Source: Gallionella sp. (GTDB lineage: Bacteria; Pseudomonadota; Gammaproteobacteria; Burkholderiales; Gallionellaceae). From it: a DNA stretch of 18,189 nucleotides. The position numbers and the translations under genes were made by a program. Shown piece by piece: positions 6,874-15,583 of this stretch. The notes under the pieces were generated by a model. It did no database searches and was not told the DNA's origin. It saw only the letters and a program-made list of their open reading frames with translations. Position 1 is the stretch's first letter; every line of letters begins with the position of its first letter. Where the stretch lies: contig JANLID010000301.1 of NCBI GenBank assembly GCA_024654105.1, positions 1 to 18,189 on the forward strand, read 5' to 3'.

Positions 6874-9438
6874 CTACGCTTGCGGTCGCTGGGTTTCGAT
6901 CTGCACCAGCGGTTCATTCTCCACGTAAACCTCGCGCGGACGCTGACGGCGGCGAGGAGCGGGCGCCTGACTGCTGACAGGAGCCTGCGCGACTGCGCTG
7001 AACTTGGCCGGATCGGTCTCGATCTGGATCAGCCCTTCGCCCGTTGCCGCAGATACGACTGGCGCAACAGGCTGCGCCACGACCGCCGCAGATTCAACTT
7101 CCGCAGGTACAGCTTCCACAACAGGCTGCGACACGGCGCTGACTGGCTCTGCCGCGGGCGGCACTTCAGGGTGGGCGATGTACTCGGTCGGCTTCAGTGG
7201 CGGTTCGTAACCTGCGGGATAAGCGATGTACTCGCTCGGCTTCAGTCTGGCCGGAGCGGCTTGCTCGGCGGTGACTTCGACGTTGCTCGGCGCTTCCTCG
7301 ACGCTACTTGCCGTTACTTCGCCGCTCTGCGCGATTTGATCACGACGTTCGCGTTCGCGGCGACCACCACGGCGACCGCGACGGCGAGCGCCTTCACGCG
7401 CGGCACCTTCTTCGGTCTGTTCCGCGGGTGCTGCAACCCTGTTTTCCAGCGCCGGCTTCTCTTCGGCTTGCTGTACCGGGGCTACGCGCGGCGGGCGCGG
7501 TTGTCTGGGCGGACGTGGTTCACGCTCGCCTTGCTGACGCGGTTCCTGTGCTTTCGCTTCAGCCTGCACAGGCGGCTTTTCACTGCGGTCGCGACGGCGT
7601 TTGCCACCGTCACCACGTTTGCCACCGTCACCACGTTTGCCACCTTCGCCGCGTTTGCTACCTTCACCACTTTCACCACCTTCGCTACGTTCACGGCGAG
7701 GCGGGTTGCGCGATTTGCCTGCAACAGGCTTGGCCTTGGGTTGTTCTTCTTCCGCACCCAGTGTCTTGAGCCAGCCGAACACCTTGCCGAGCAACGAGGG
7801 CTTGATCCTGGTTTTTTCCGCCTTCATTGGGGCGGGCTGCGCCGGGGTGATGCCTTGCACCACGGCGATAGTGCGCGTGGCTTTCTGCTGCTCCTGCGCG
7901 GCGGTCAGCGGTTTTTCTTCCGCGGGTTTTTCCACCAACTTATAGCTGGCCTGCAATACATCACCGGTCAGATCATCCTGGCGCAGGCGGCTGATGTTGT
8001 AGTTTGGCGTTTCCAGATGCGGGTTGGGAATCAGCATAATCGCCACTTTCAGGCGAGATTCGATGCGATGGATGTCAGCACGCTTTTCGTTGAGCAGGAA
8101 GGTGGCGACATCTACCGGTACCTGCACGTGGATCGCCGTGCTGCTCTCCTTCATCGCCTCTTCCTGGATGATGCGCAGGATATGCAGGGCGGAAGACTCG
8201 GTGCCGCGAATGTGGCCGATGCCGCTGCAACGCGGGCAAGAGATGTAGTTGCTTTCGCCCAGGCTGGGCGCCAAACGTTGGCGTGACAGCTCCAGCAGGC
8301 CAAAGCGCGAAATCTTGACGGTCTGCACGCGGGCGCGGTCGTAACGTAGCGAGTCGCGCAGGCGATTCTCCACGTCGCGCTGGTTCTTGCTGTTTTCCAT
8401 GTCGATGAAGTCGATCACGATCAGGCCGCCCAAGTCGCGCAGGCGCAATTGGCGGGCGATCTCCTCCGCCGCTTCAAGGTTGGTGTTGAACGCGGTGGTC
8501 TCGATGTCGCCGCCGCGCGTGGCGCGCGCCGAGTTGATATCGATGGCAGTGAGCGCCTCGGTATGGTCGATCACGATGGCGCCGCCGGAAGGCAGGTTCA
8601 CCTGACGCGCGTGCGCCGATTCGATCTGGTGTTCGATCTGGAAACGCGAGAACAGCGGCACATCATCGATGTAGCGCTTGATACGGTCGACGTTGTCCGG
8701 CATCACCGTGCTCATGAACGCCAGCGCCTGCTGGTAGATGTCTTCGGTGTCGATCAGGATTTCGCCAATCTCGGGGTTGAAGTAGTCGCGGATGGCACGC
8801 ACTACCAGGCTGCTTTCCAGATAAATCAGCGACGGGGCTTTTTCCGATTTCGCCGCGCCTTCAATCGCATCCCACAGTTGCTTGAGATAGTTGAGGTCCC
8901 ACTGCAACTCCTCTTCGTTGCGGCCGATGCCGGCGGTGCGGGCGATGATGCTCATGCCCTGCGGCACTTCGACATGCGACAGCACTTCGCGCAACTCGTC
9001 GCGTTCTTCGCCCTCGATGCGGCGCGATACGCCGCCGCCGCTCGGGTTGTTCGGCATCAGCACGATGTAGCGGCCGGCCAGGCTGATGTAAGTAGTCAGC
9101 GCAGCACCCTTGCTGCCGCGTTCGTCTTTTTCCACCTGCACCAGCAGCTCCTGGCCTTCGCGCAAGGCTTCCTTGATATTGGGGCGACTGCCACAACCAG
9201 GCAGGTAATACTGCGAAGAGACTTCCTTGAAGGGGAGAAAACCGTGACGGCTGCCGCCGTATTCGACGAAACAGGCTTCGAGACTGGGCTCGATGCGCGT
9301 GATAAGTGCCTTGTAGATGTTGCTCTTGCGTTGCTCTTTGCCGGCGGTTTCAATGTCGAGGTCGATGAGTTTCTGACCGTCAACAATGGCGACGCGGAGT
9401 TCTTCCGGTTGCGTCGCATTGAATAACATGCGTTTCAT
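6874..9438 (-). CDS. rne: ribonuclease E (Rne/Rng family)
   Basis: An 854-residue endoribonuclease that cleaves single-stranded AU-rich RNA in mRNA decay and rRNA/tRNA maturation and scaffolds the degradosome. The start ATG at 9438 follows GGGAGA, and MKRMLFNATQPEELRVAIVDGQ matches the family start. The S1 RNA-binding domain spans about 36-120. The DNase-I-like catalytic core holds D300 (AIDINSARAT) and D343 (VIDFIDM), 43 residues apart as in the E. coli enzyme. The zinc-link is CPRC at 401-404. After about residue 500 the protein is disordered and charged: a tandem KRGDGG/KRGEGG repeat, arginine-rich blocks (RRRGRRGGRRERERR), and two copies of an LKP(S/T)EYIA(Y/H)P motif near the end. These probably bind RNA or partner proteins. 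It is divergent from rluC. Confidence 0.95.
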   Translation of the reverse strand: MKRMLFNATQPEELRVAIVDGQKLIDLDIETAGKEQRKSNIYKALITRIEPSLEACFVEYGGSRHGFLPFKEVSSQYYLPGCGSRPNIKEALREGQELLVQVEKDERGSKGAALTTYISLAGRYIVLMPNNPSGGGVSRRIEGEERDELREVLSHVEVPQGMSIIARTAGIGRNEEELQWDLNYLKQLWDAIEGAAKSEKAPSLIYLESSLVVRAIRDYFNPEIGEILIDTEDIYQQALAFMSTVMPDNVDRIKRYIDDVPLFSRFQIEHQIESAHARQVNLPSGGAIVIDHTEALTAIDINSARATRGGDIETTAFNTNLEAAEEIARQLRLRDLGGLIVIDFIDMENSKNQRDVENRLRDSLRYDRARVQTVKISRFGLLELSRQRLAPSLGESNYISCPRCSGIGHIRGTESSALHILRIIQEEAMKESSTAIHVQVPVDVATFLLNEKRADIHRIESRLKVAIMLIPNPHLETPNYNISRLRQDDLTGDVLQASYKLVEKPAEEKPLTAAQEQQKATRTIAVVQGITPAQPAPMKAEKTRIKPSLLGKVFGWLKTLGAEEEQPKAKPVAGKSRNPPRRERSEGGESGEGSKRGEGGKRGDGGKRGDGGKRRRDRSEKPPVQAEAKAQEPRQQGEREPRPPRQPRPPRVAPVQQAEEKPALENRVAAPAEQTEEGAAREGARRRGRRGGRRERERRDQIAQSGEVTASSVEEAPSNVEVTAEQAAPARLKPSEYIAYPAGYEPPLKPTEYIAHPEVPPAAEPVSAVSQPVVEAVPAEVESAAVVAQPVAPVVSAATGEGLIQIETDPAKFSAVAQAPVSSQAPAPRRRQRPREVYVENEPLVQIETQRPQA
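7603..7692 (-). repeat. 18-bp tandem repeat in the rne C-terminal region
   Basis: Two identical units GCCACCGTCACCACGTTT (7603-7620 and 7621-7638) are followed by a diverged copy (7639-7656) and further degenerate copies to about 7692. On the coding strand they give KRGDGG, KRGDGG, KRGEGG and related blocks. The unit is a multiple of three, so copy changes keep the frame. Confidence 0.85.
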
Positions 9439-9588
9439 TTTATTGTCTCCCGCGCTCTGACACGGGCAAGACCAAACTACCCGCGGTCAGGCGGTAGAGA
9501 GGAGCAATCGTGCAAACTGTCTTGTATTGTGCAATCGGTTGGTCAAGTTCGTTCTCTAGTCAGTAGCCAGTCTTTAAAAATATTCTGG

Positions 9589-9611
9589 GTGTCGCAGCGT
9601 TGGCGCGACAC
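9589..9611. other. hairpin in the rne/rluC intergenic region
   Basis: GTGTCGC at 9589-9595 pairs perfectly with GCGACAC at 9605-9611 around a 9-base loop. There is no T-run after it on either strand, so it is not a terminator. It could be part of an RNA leader or a protein-binding palindrome. Confidence 0.5.
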
Positions 9612-9707
9612 GGGAAATTCACAGGTGCTTTGAGCGCGTAAATCAATTACTATCGCTGCTGGTTCCGGTGAGCGATATTAACCGGGCTGCGGCTGGTTTT
9701 TCAGGGG

Positions 9708-9736
9708 GACGGCGATACATTGCGCCGTCGCTTTTT
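9708..9736 (+). terminator. terminator-like hairpin upstream of rluC
   Basis: GACGGCG (9708-9714) pairs with CGCCGTC (9723-9729) around an 8-base loop, followed by GC and TTTTT (9732-9736). It lies about 60 bases before the rluC start codon and points toward it, so it may attenuate rluC or end a short leader transcript. The stem is only 7 bp, so the call is tentative. Confidence 0.45.
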
Positions 9737-9797
9737 ACGGGAATTTATCCCGAACTTACCCGATTCCAAAACACGCGAGTGCCGAAGTATAAGCAAA

Positions 9798-10757
9798 ATG
9801 AATGGTTTAAGCAAAGATTCTGTCACTTTCCTGACAATCGATGAAAGCGGCGAAGCGCAGCGCATCGACAATTTCCTGTTCAAACACCTGAAAGGCGTGC
9901 CCAAGAGCCACGTTTATCGCATTTTGCGCGGCGAAGTGCGGGTGAACAAGAAGCGCGTCGACCAGACCTACCGGCTCAAACTGGGCGACCTGCTGCGCAT
10001 CCCGCCGATCCGCGTGGCAGAAAAGCACGAGGTCGAGCAAACGCACATCCCGGCGCTGGAGTTCCCGATCATCTACGAGGATGACGCGCTGCTGGTGGTG
10101 AACAAGCCTTCCGGTGTGGCGGTGCATGGCGGCAGCGGGGTCAGCTTCGGAGTAATCGAACAAATGCGCCGCGCGCGCCCGCAGGCAAAATTTCTGGAGC
10201 TGGTGCACAGGCTCGACCGCGAGACTTCCGGTGTGTTGCTGCTGGCGAAGAAGCGTTCCGCGCTGACCGCGATGCACGAGATCATGCGCGAGGGCAACAG
10301 CGACAAGCGTTATTTCGTGCTGGTGCTGGGGCAATGGATGAACGCCAGGCAGCACGTCAAACTGCCGTTGCGTAAATTTGACACGCCGCAAGGCGAAAAG
10401 CGCGTGATGGTCAGGGAAGACGGGCAGGCCTCGCATACCATCTTTACCCTGCAAAAAAGCTGGCCGGAATCCAGCCTGCCGGCATTCAGTTTATTGGAGG
10501 CGCAACTCAGGACCGGGCGCACCCACCAGATCCGCGTGCATCTCGCGCACCTTGGCTTTCCTGTCTCGGGTGACGATAAATACGGTGATTTCGCGCGCAA
10601 CAAGGTGTTGATGAAGCAAGGCCTGAAGCGCATGTTTCTGCATGCGCACAGTATCGCCTTCGCCCACCCATTGACGGGAGAGCCGCTGCAACTATCAGTA
10701 CCGTTGCCGAAAGATCTGCAGGGCTTTATCGCGCGGCTTGATGCAGGAGGGGCGTGA
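9798..10757 (+). CDS. rluC: 23S rRNA pseudouridine synthase RluC (RluA family)
   Basis: A 319-residue RluA-family pseudouridine synthase. An N-terminal S4 RNA-binding domain (about 20-85; QRIDNFLFKHLKGVPKSHVYRIL) is followed by the catalytic domain with the motif HRLDRETSG, D140 being the catalytic aspartate, and the later RTGRTHQIRVHLAHLGFPV signature. Members of this subgroup modify three uridines of 23S rRNA. ATG at 9798 was chosen because the family sequence begins about there; an ATG at 9720 would add 26 residues encoded by the leader hairpin region. No clear Shine-Dalgarno precedes the ATG. Position opposite rne matches E. coli and many proteobacteria and supports RluC over RluD. It converges with ugd, 15 bases away. 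Confidence 0.9.
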   Translation: MNGLSKDSVTFLTIDESGEAQRIDNFLFKHLKGVPKSHVYRILRGEVRVNKKRVDQTYRLKLGDLLRIPPIRVAEKHEVEQTHIPALEFPIIYEDDALLVVNKPSGVAVHGGSGVSFGVIEQMRRARPQAKFLELVHRLDRETSGVLLLAKKRSALTAMHEIMREGNSDKRYFVLVLGQWMNARQHVKLPLRKFDTPQGEKRVMVREDGQASHTIFTLQKSWPESSLPAFSLLEAQLRTGRTHQIRVHLAHLGFPVSGDDKYGDFARNKVLMKQGLKRMFLHAHSIAFAHPLTGEPLQLSVPLPKDLQGFIARLDAGGA

Positions 10758-10772
10758 TAACCCCGTTTGCAG

Positions 10773-12119
<1,347 letters not shown>

Positions 12120-12141
12120 AAAATGTCTTTCCCGTTTGCCT

Positions 12142-12163
12142 CCTCTCCCGCAGGCGGGAGAGG
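12142..12163. repeat. palindromic intergenic repeat upstream of ugd
   Basis: CCTCTCCCGC (12142-12151) and GCGGGAGAGG (12154-12163) form a perfect 10-bp stem with a 2-base loop. The flank ATTGAGGTGAGGG is a sequence I have seen next to this palindrome in many proteobacterial intergenic regions. It lies 22 bases before the ugd start codon, so it would be in the ugd leader. There is no T-run after it. Confidence 0.7.
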
Positions 12164-12253
12164 ATTGAGGTGAGGGAAACGCGAAGCGTTCATTGCATCA
12201 GACTTTCAAAAAATGAGGCGCGCATTATGCCGCAGAATCTGTGGATCAGCCGT

Positions 12254-12643
12254 CTATAGGTTGGCCAGCGCCCGCTCGATGCGCGCGTCTGCCTCGCTTG
12301 CCAAGGCCGTGAGCTTCGCGTCGCCAAGAATACGCATCATGCCGGACGGCGCGGCAAACTCCACCGAAACCTTCCCCGGTGCGATCTCGCGGATAACCGC
12401 GTTGCACGGCAACAGGCTCGCCACGTCGCTGTTCGCGGCGTAGGCCTCATAGGCGAGGTTCGGATTGCACGCGCCGAGTATCACCGTGGGAACGATGTCC
12501 TTGCCGGTCTTCTCCTTGATCTTGCTGTGCATGTCGATGCGCGTGAGGATGCCGAAGCCCTCTGCGCTTAGTGCCTTGGTCGCACGTTCGATGGCATGGC
12601 CGACGGTGGCTGATATTTCACGTTTGAAATTGATGGCAGTCAT
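12254..12643 (-). CDS. DUF302 domain protein
   Basis: A 129-residue protein of the DUF302 family, shown by the segment VILGACNPNLAYEAYAANSDVASLLPCNAVIRE with its conserved cysteines C59 and C80, and by the N-terminal pattern of a strand followed by a helix (VGHAIERATKALSAEGFGILTRIDM). The family is small, cytoplasmic and of uncertain function. ATG at 12643 is supported by GGAGAG (12648-12653) five to six bases upstream; an open frame farther upstream overlaps miaA and is not coding. It follows miaA by 16 bases and may be transcribed with mutL and miaA. No terminator was seen after it. Confidence 0.85.
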   Translation of the reverse strand: MTAINFKREISATVGHAIERATKALSAEGFGILTRIDMHSKIKEKTGKDIVPTVILGACNPNLAYEAYAANSDVASLLPCNAVIREIAPGKVSVEFAAPSGMMRILGDAKLTALASEADARIERALANL

Positions 12644-12659
12644 GTTGCTCTCCGGTTTA

Positions 12660-13658
12660 TCAGGAAACGCTGATTTTAGCCTGTTCGAGGACTGATATAA
12701 CATGTCCATTGAGATTTTTTTGCAGGCAATCCAGTTCGATGATGTTTGGCGTGGAGCGCAACCAGGTGAGCTGGCGTTTCGCCAATTGTCGTGTAGCGGC
12801 AATACCGCTTTCCAGCAACTGTTTTTCATCGATCTCGCCCTCGATGAACTGCCACGCCTGCCGATAGCCGACGCAGCGCATTGAAGGTAAATCGGGGCGA
12901 AGATCGTAGCTCCGGCGCAGGCCACGCAATTCTTCGACCAATCCCTGTGCCAGCATTTGCCTGAAGCGCGTGGCGATACGGGCGTGAAGTTGCGCTCGTT
13001 CAGATGGGATGAGGGCGATGGGGAGGATGCGGTAGGGCAATTCATGTGGCGTTTGCTGTTTGAATAACACGGACATCGGCTGGCCGGTGAGGCGGTAAAT
13101 TTCCATGGCGCGCTGGATACGCTGTGTGTCGGTCGGTTTAAGGCGTGCAGCAGTTTCTGCATCCACCTGCGCGAGTTGCCGGTGCAGATATTCGATACCG
13201 TGTTGCGCGACCTCGGCATCGAGCTTGGCGCGTACTTCGGGGTCGGCTTGCGGCAATACACTCAATCCTTCACGCAGCGCCTTGAAGTACAGCATAGTGC
13301 CGCCAACCAGCAGCGGTATCTTTCCTCTTGCAGTGATGTCCGCCATCAGGCGTAGCGCATCCTGGCAGAAGGTGGCGGCAGAATAAGCTTCGGTGGGGTC
13401 GATGATGTCGATCAGGTGATGCGGCGCGCGGGCGAGGGTGGCGGCATCCGGTTTGGCGGTGCCGATGTCCATGTCGCGATATACCAGTGCGGAGTCCACG
13501 CTGATGAGTTCCACCGGCATGGTTTGCGCGAGTTCCACCGCGATGCCGGTTTTGCCGCTGGCGGTAGGTCCCATCAGAAAAATCGCCGGAGGCAATTTAT
13601 CCGGGGATCGGGGATCGGGGATCGGGGATCGAGTGGGAGTTCCCAATCTGTTATCCAT
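12660..13658 (-). CDS. miaA: tRNA dimethylallyltransferase MiaA
   Basis: MiaA adds a dimethylallyl group to A37 of tRNAs reading U-starting codons, the first step of ms2i6A synthesis. The 332 residues called here include the P-loop GPTASGKT (30-37), the ISVDSALVYRDMDIGTAKP segment (about 52-70), the HHLIDIIDPTEAYSAATF segment and the RIQRAMEIYRLTG helix. The first 21 residues (MDNRLGTPTRSPIPDPRSPDK) are not family-like and are largely encoded by four copies of a 7-bp repeat. A TTG at 13595, just before PPAIFLMGPTASGKT, is an alternative start giving a more usual N-terminus. The ATG at 13658 has a distant AGAGG about 12 bases upstream. miaA follows mutL as in many proteobacteria. Confidence 0.92.
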   Translation of the reverse strand: MDNRLGTPTRSPIPDPRSPDKLPPAIFLMGPTASGKTGIAVELAQTMPVELISVDSALVYRDMDIGTAKPDAATLARAPHHLIDIIDPTEAYSAATFCQDALRLMADITARGKIPLLVGGTMLYFKALREGLSVLPQADPEVRAKLDAEVAQHGIEYLHRQLAQVDAETAARLKPTDTQRIQRAMEIYRLTGQPMSVLFKQQTPHELPYRILPIALIPSERAQLHARIATRFRQMLAQGLVEELRGLRRSYDLRPDLPSMRCVGYRQAWQFIEGEIDEKQLLESGIAATRQLAKRQLTWLRSTPNIIELDCLQKNLNGHVISVLEQAKISVS

Positions 13659-13707
13659 GTTTAGCTTTTACCTCTATCCTGAATCCCGAATCCTGCATCC
13701 TGGTTCC
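13603..13707. repeat. inverted heptad-array element between mutL and miaA
   Basis: The left arm is four perfect copies of GGGGATC (13603-13630), followed by GAGTGGG. The right arm has TATCCTG, AATCCCG, AATCCTG, CATCCTG and GTTCC (13675-13707), ending directly at the mutL stop codon. The arms are inverted but imperfectly matched. The left arm lies in the called start of miaA and the right arm fills the mutL-miaA gap. The plus strand of the left arm has four GGGG runs with 3-base spacers, a G-quadruplex motif. Confidence 0.83.
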
Positions 13708-15534
13708 TCACTTGCCGCGCATGAACATCTTGTCCAGCTCACTCATACTCAACTGGAACCAGGTCGGGCGGCCATGGTTGCACTGGCCGGTGCGTTCGGT
13801 CTGTTCCATTTCGCGCAGCAGCGCGTTCATCTCGGTGACGCTCAGCGCGTGGTTGGCGCGCACCGCGGCGTGGCAGGCGATGGTGGCAAGCAGCTCGTCG
13901 CGCCGCTCGGTAAGCGCGCGTGATGCGCCGTATTCGCGCAGTTCGCGCAGCACCTCGACCGCCACCGTTTCGGCTTCGGCCTGCCTGAGCATCACCGGCA
14001 TGGCACGCACCGCGAGTGTGGTGGGTGACAGCGGCGCGATATCGAAGCCCAGCCTGTCGAGCGTTTGCTGATTTGCCTCGGCAGTGGCCACATCCAGCGG
14101 CTCGGCATGGAACGTGACCGGGATCAGCAACGGCTGTGTGGCGATGCGCTCGGCATCCAGCGCGGCCTTGAATTTCTCGTAAACGATGCGCTCGTGCGCG
14201 GCATGCATGTCCACCACAACGAGCCCGTGCACATTCTGCGCGAGGATGTAGATGCCGGACAGTTGCGCGAGGGCGTAGCCTAATGGGTGAGTGGAAAGTG
14301 GGGAGTGGGGAGTGGGAAGCGGGGGGGCGGAAGTGGTTTTCCCACTTCCCACTTCCCACTCCCTGCTTCCTGCCTGCATTTCCCACAACCGATATGCGGC
14401 TGTCTGTTGCGCGGCGCCCAGCCCGATATGCTGTTGTTGCGGCTGTGCGGACGCAGGTTTTGAATCAGTTGCTGCGGTACCCTGCCCGCCTGATGCCGGA
14501 ATCGACAGCGCCTGTTGCAAGGTGTGGAAGATGAACTGGTGCACTCCCTGGCCTTCGCGGAAGCGCACTTCGCTCTTGGCCGGATGCACGTTCACGTCCA
14601 CCTGCTCCGGCGGCAGGTCGAGGAACAGTACAAAGGCCGGGTGGCGCTGGTGGTGCAGGATGTCCTGATACGCCTGGCGCAGCGCGTGACTGGCGACCTT
14701 GTCGCGCACGAAGCGGCCGTTGACGAAAAAATATTGCGCATCGCGCGAACTACGCGAATAGGCGGGCAGCGCAGCCAGCCCTTGCAGCGTCAGGTTTGCC
14801 GCCTGATGTTCCACCGTCACGGCGGCATGGCCGAATTCTTCGCCGAGGAGTGCCGATACCCTTTTCCCTAACCCATTTTCAGTGAGCGAGTGAGAAGATT
14901 GCTGCCCTCTGATTGCGGGCAATTGCCAGACAGTCTTACCGTTGTGTTGCAGCGAAAAGGCGACGTCGGGACGCGATAAAGCGATGCGCTTGAAGGTTTC
15001 TTCGCAATGGGCGAATTCAGTGGCTTCCGATTTCAGGAACTTGCGCCGCGCCGGCGTGTTGAAATACAGCTCGCGCAGTTCCACCGTCGTGCCCGGCGTG
15101 TGGCTGGCTGGCGTGGGCTCGCTGAACTGCCCGTCTATCGCTTCCACTTTCCAGCCGTGTTCATCATGAGCGGTGCGGCTGCGCGTTGTTGTTCTGCTGG
15201 TCAGGGTCAGTTGCGCCACCGCTGCCATGCTTGCCAGTGCCTCACCGCGGAAACCCATGCTGGCGACGCGTTGCAGGTCGTCGAGGCTGGCGATCTTGCT
15301 GGTGGCATGGCGCATCAGCGCCAGCGGCAGATCGTCTCTGGCGATGCCCTTGCCGTTGTCGCGGACTCTCGATAATTTTACACCGCCGCCTTCCAATTGT
15401 ACGGTGATGTCGGTCGCCCCGGCATCCAGGCTATTTTCCAGCAACTCCTTGAGCGCTGCGGCGGGGCGCTCGATCACCTCGCCGGCGGCGATTTGATTGA
15501 TGAGCAGGTCGGGCAACAGGTGGATGGCGGGCAT
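13708..15534 (-). CDS. mutL: DNA mismatch repair protein MutL
   Basis: MutL couples mismatch recognition by MutS to strand removal. The 608-residue protein has the GHKL ATPase motifs: ELLENSLDAGA (30-40), DNGKGI (59-64), HATSKI (76-81) and GFRGEAL (94-100). The transducer domain holds VNGRFVRDK and VDVNVHPAKSEVRF. The C-terminal dimerisation domain carries DMHAAHERIVYE (442-453), which fits the DQHA(X)2E(X)4E endonuclease motif with M for Q, plus ACHAAVRA and CNHGRPTW, so it is probably a nicking MutL as in Neisseria rather than a MutH-dependent one. Residues about 387-416 (around REWEVGSGK and PTPHSPLSTH) are an in-frame repeat insertion in the linker. It follows comEC after 49 bases. Confidence 0.95.
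   Translation of the reverse strand: MPAIHLLPDLLINQIAAGEVIERPAAALKELLENSLDAGATDITVQLEGGGVKLSRVRDNGKGIARDDLPLALMRHATSKIASLDDLQRVASMGFRGEALASMAAVAQLTLTSRTTTRSRTAHDEHGWKVEAIDGQFSEPTPASHTPGTTVELRELYFNTPARRKFLKSEATEFAHCEETFKRIALSRPDVAFSLQHNGKTVWQLPAIRGQQSSHSLTENGLGKRVSALLGEEFGHAAVTVEHQAANLTLQGLAALPAYSRSSRDAQYFFVNGRFVRDKVASHALRQAYQDILHHQRHPAFVLFLDLPPEQVDVNVHPAKSEVRFREGQGVHQFIFHTLQQALSIPASGGQGTAATDSKPASAQPQQQHIGLGAAQQTAAYRLWEMQAGSREWEVGSGKTTSAPPLPTPHSPLSTHPLGYALAQLSGIYILAQNVHGLVVVDMHAAHERIVYEKFKAALDAERIATQPLLIPVTFHAEPLDVATAEANQQTLDRLGFDIAPLSPTTLAVRAMPVMLRQAEAETVAVEVLRELREYGASRALTERRDELLATIACHAAVRANHALSVTEMNALLREMEQTERTGQCNHGRPTWFQLSMSELDKMFMRGK
14291..14375 (-). repeat. inverted heptad-array element inside mutL
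   Basis: Plus-strand left arm: GTGGAAA, GTGGGGA, GTGGGGA, GTGGGAA, GCGGGGG (14291-14325). Right arm: CCCACTT, CCCACTT, CCCACTC, CCTGCTT, CCTGCCT (14341-14375). The centre read on the minus strand contains GGGAAAACCAC then GCCCCC, the same core as in the purM/purN element, so the two are copies in opposite genomic orientation but the same orientation relative to the host gene. It is translated in frame within the MutL linker. Confidence 0.86.
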
Positions 15535-15568
15535 ATCGGCGGACGAGTATAGCGGCAGTTCACAGCGG

Positions 15569-15574
15569 ATTATA
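15569..15574 (-). promoter_or_regulatory. possible -10 element for mutL
   Basis: On the minus strand a consensus TATAAT (15574 to 15569) lies in the comEC-mutL gap, 34 bases before the mutL ATG, and a second TATACT follows at 15551 to 15546. No good -35 hexamer is present 16-18 bases upstream (the bases are CGTTAC), so this is a tentative internal promoter. Confidence 0.35.
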
Positions 15575-15583
15575 GCGGATAGG

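Larger units (their letters stand above)
9439..9797. other. rne/rluC divergent intergenic region
   Basis: 359 bases without a gene. It must hold the promoters and leaders of rne (leftward) and rluC (rightward). I see no pair of hexamers good enough to call a promoter. Two hairpins are present (9589-9611 and 9708-9729), listed separately, and a repeated GTGCAA around 9510-9535. RNase E genes of other proteobacteria have long leaders used for autoregulation; a similar role here is plausible but not shown. Confidence 0.6.

Noticed and set aside
6841..8286. 481-residue open frame on the plus strand opposite rne
   Set aside because: It is antisense to the clearly real rne gene, is rich in Phe/Arg/Ala as expected for the shadow of a Glu/Ala/Arg-rich disordered region, and has no family features.
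8449..9426. 325-residue open frame on the plus strand opposite the catalytic core of rne
   Set aside because: It mirrors conserved RNase E codons; no ribosome site or recognisable domain.
12644..13261. N-terminal extension of the DUF302 gene to an ATG at 13261
   Set aside because: The extra region overlaps miaA in another frame and has low-quality composition (Ser/Arg/Cys-rich); ATG 12643 has a good ribosome site.
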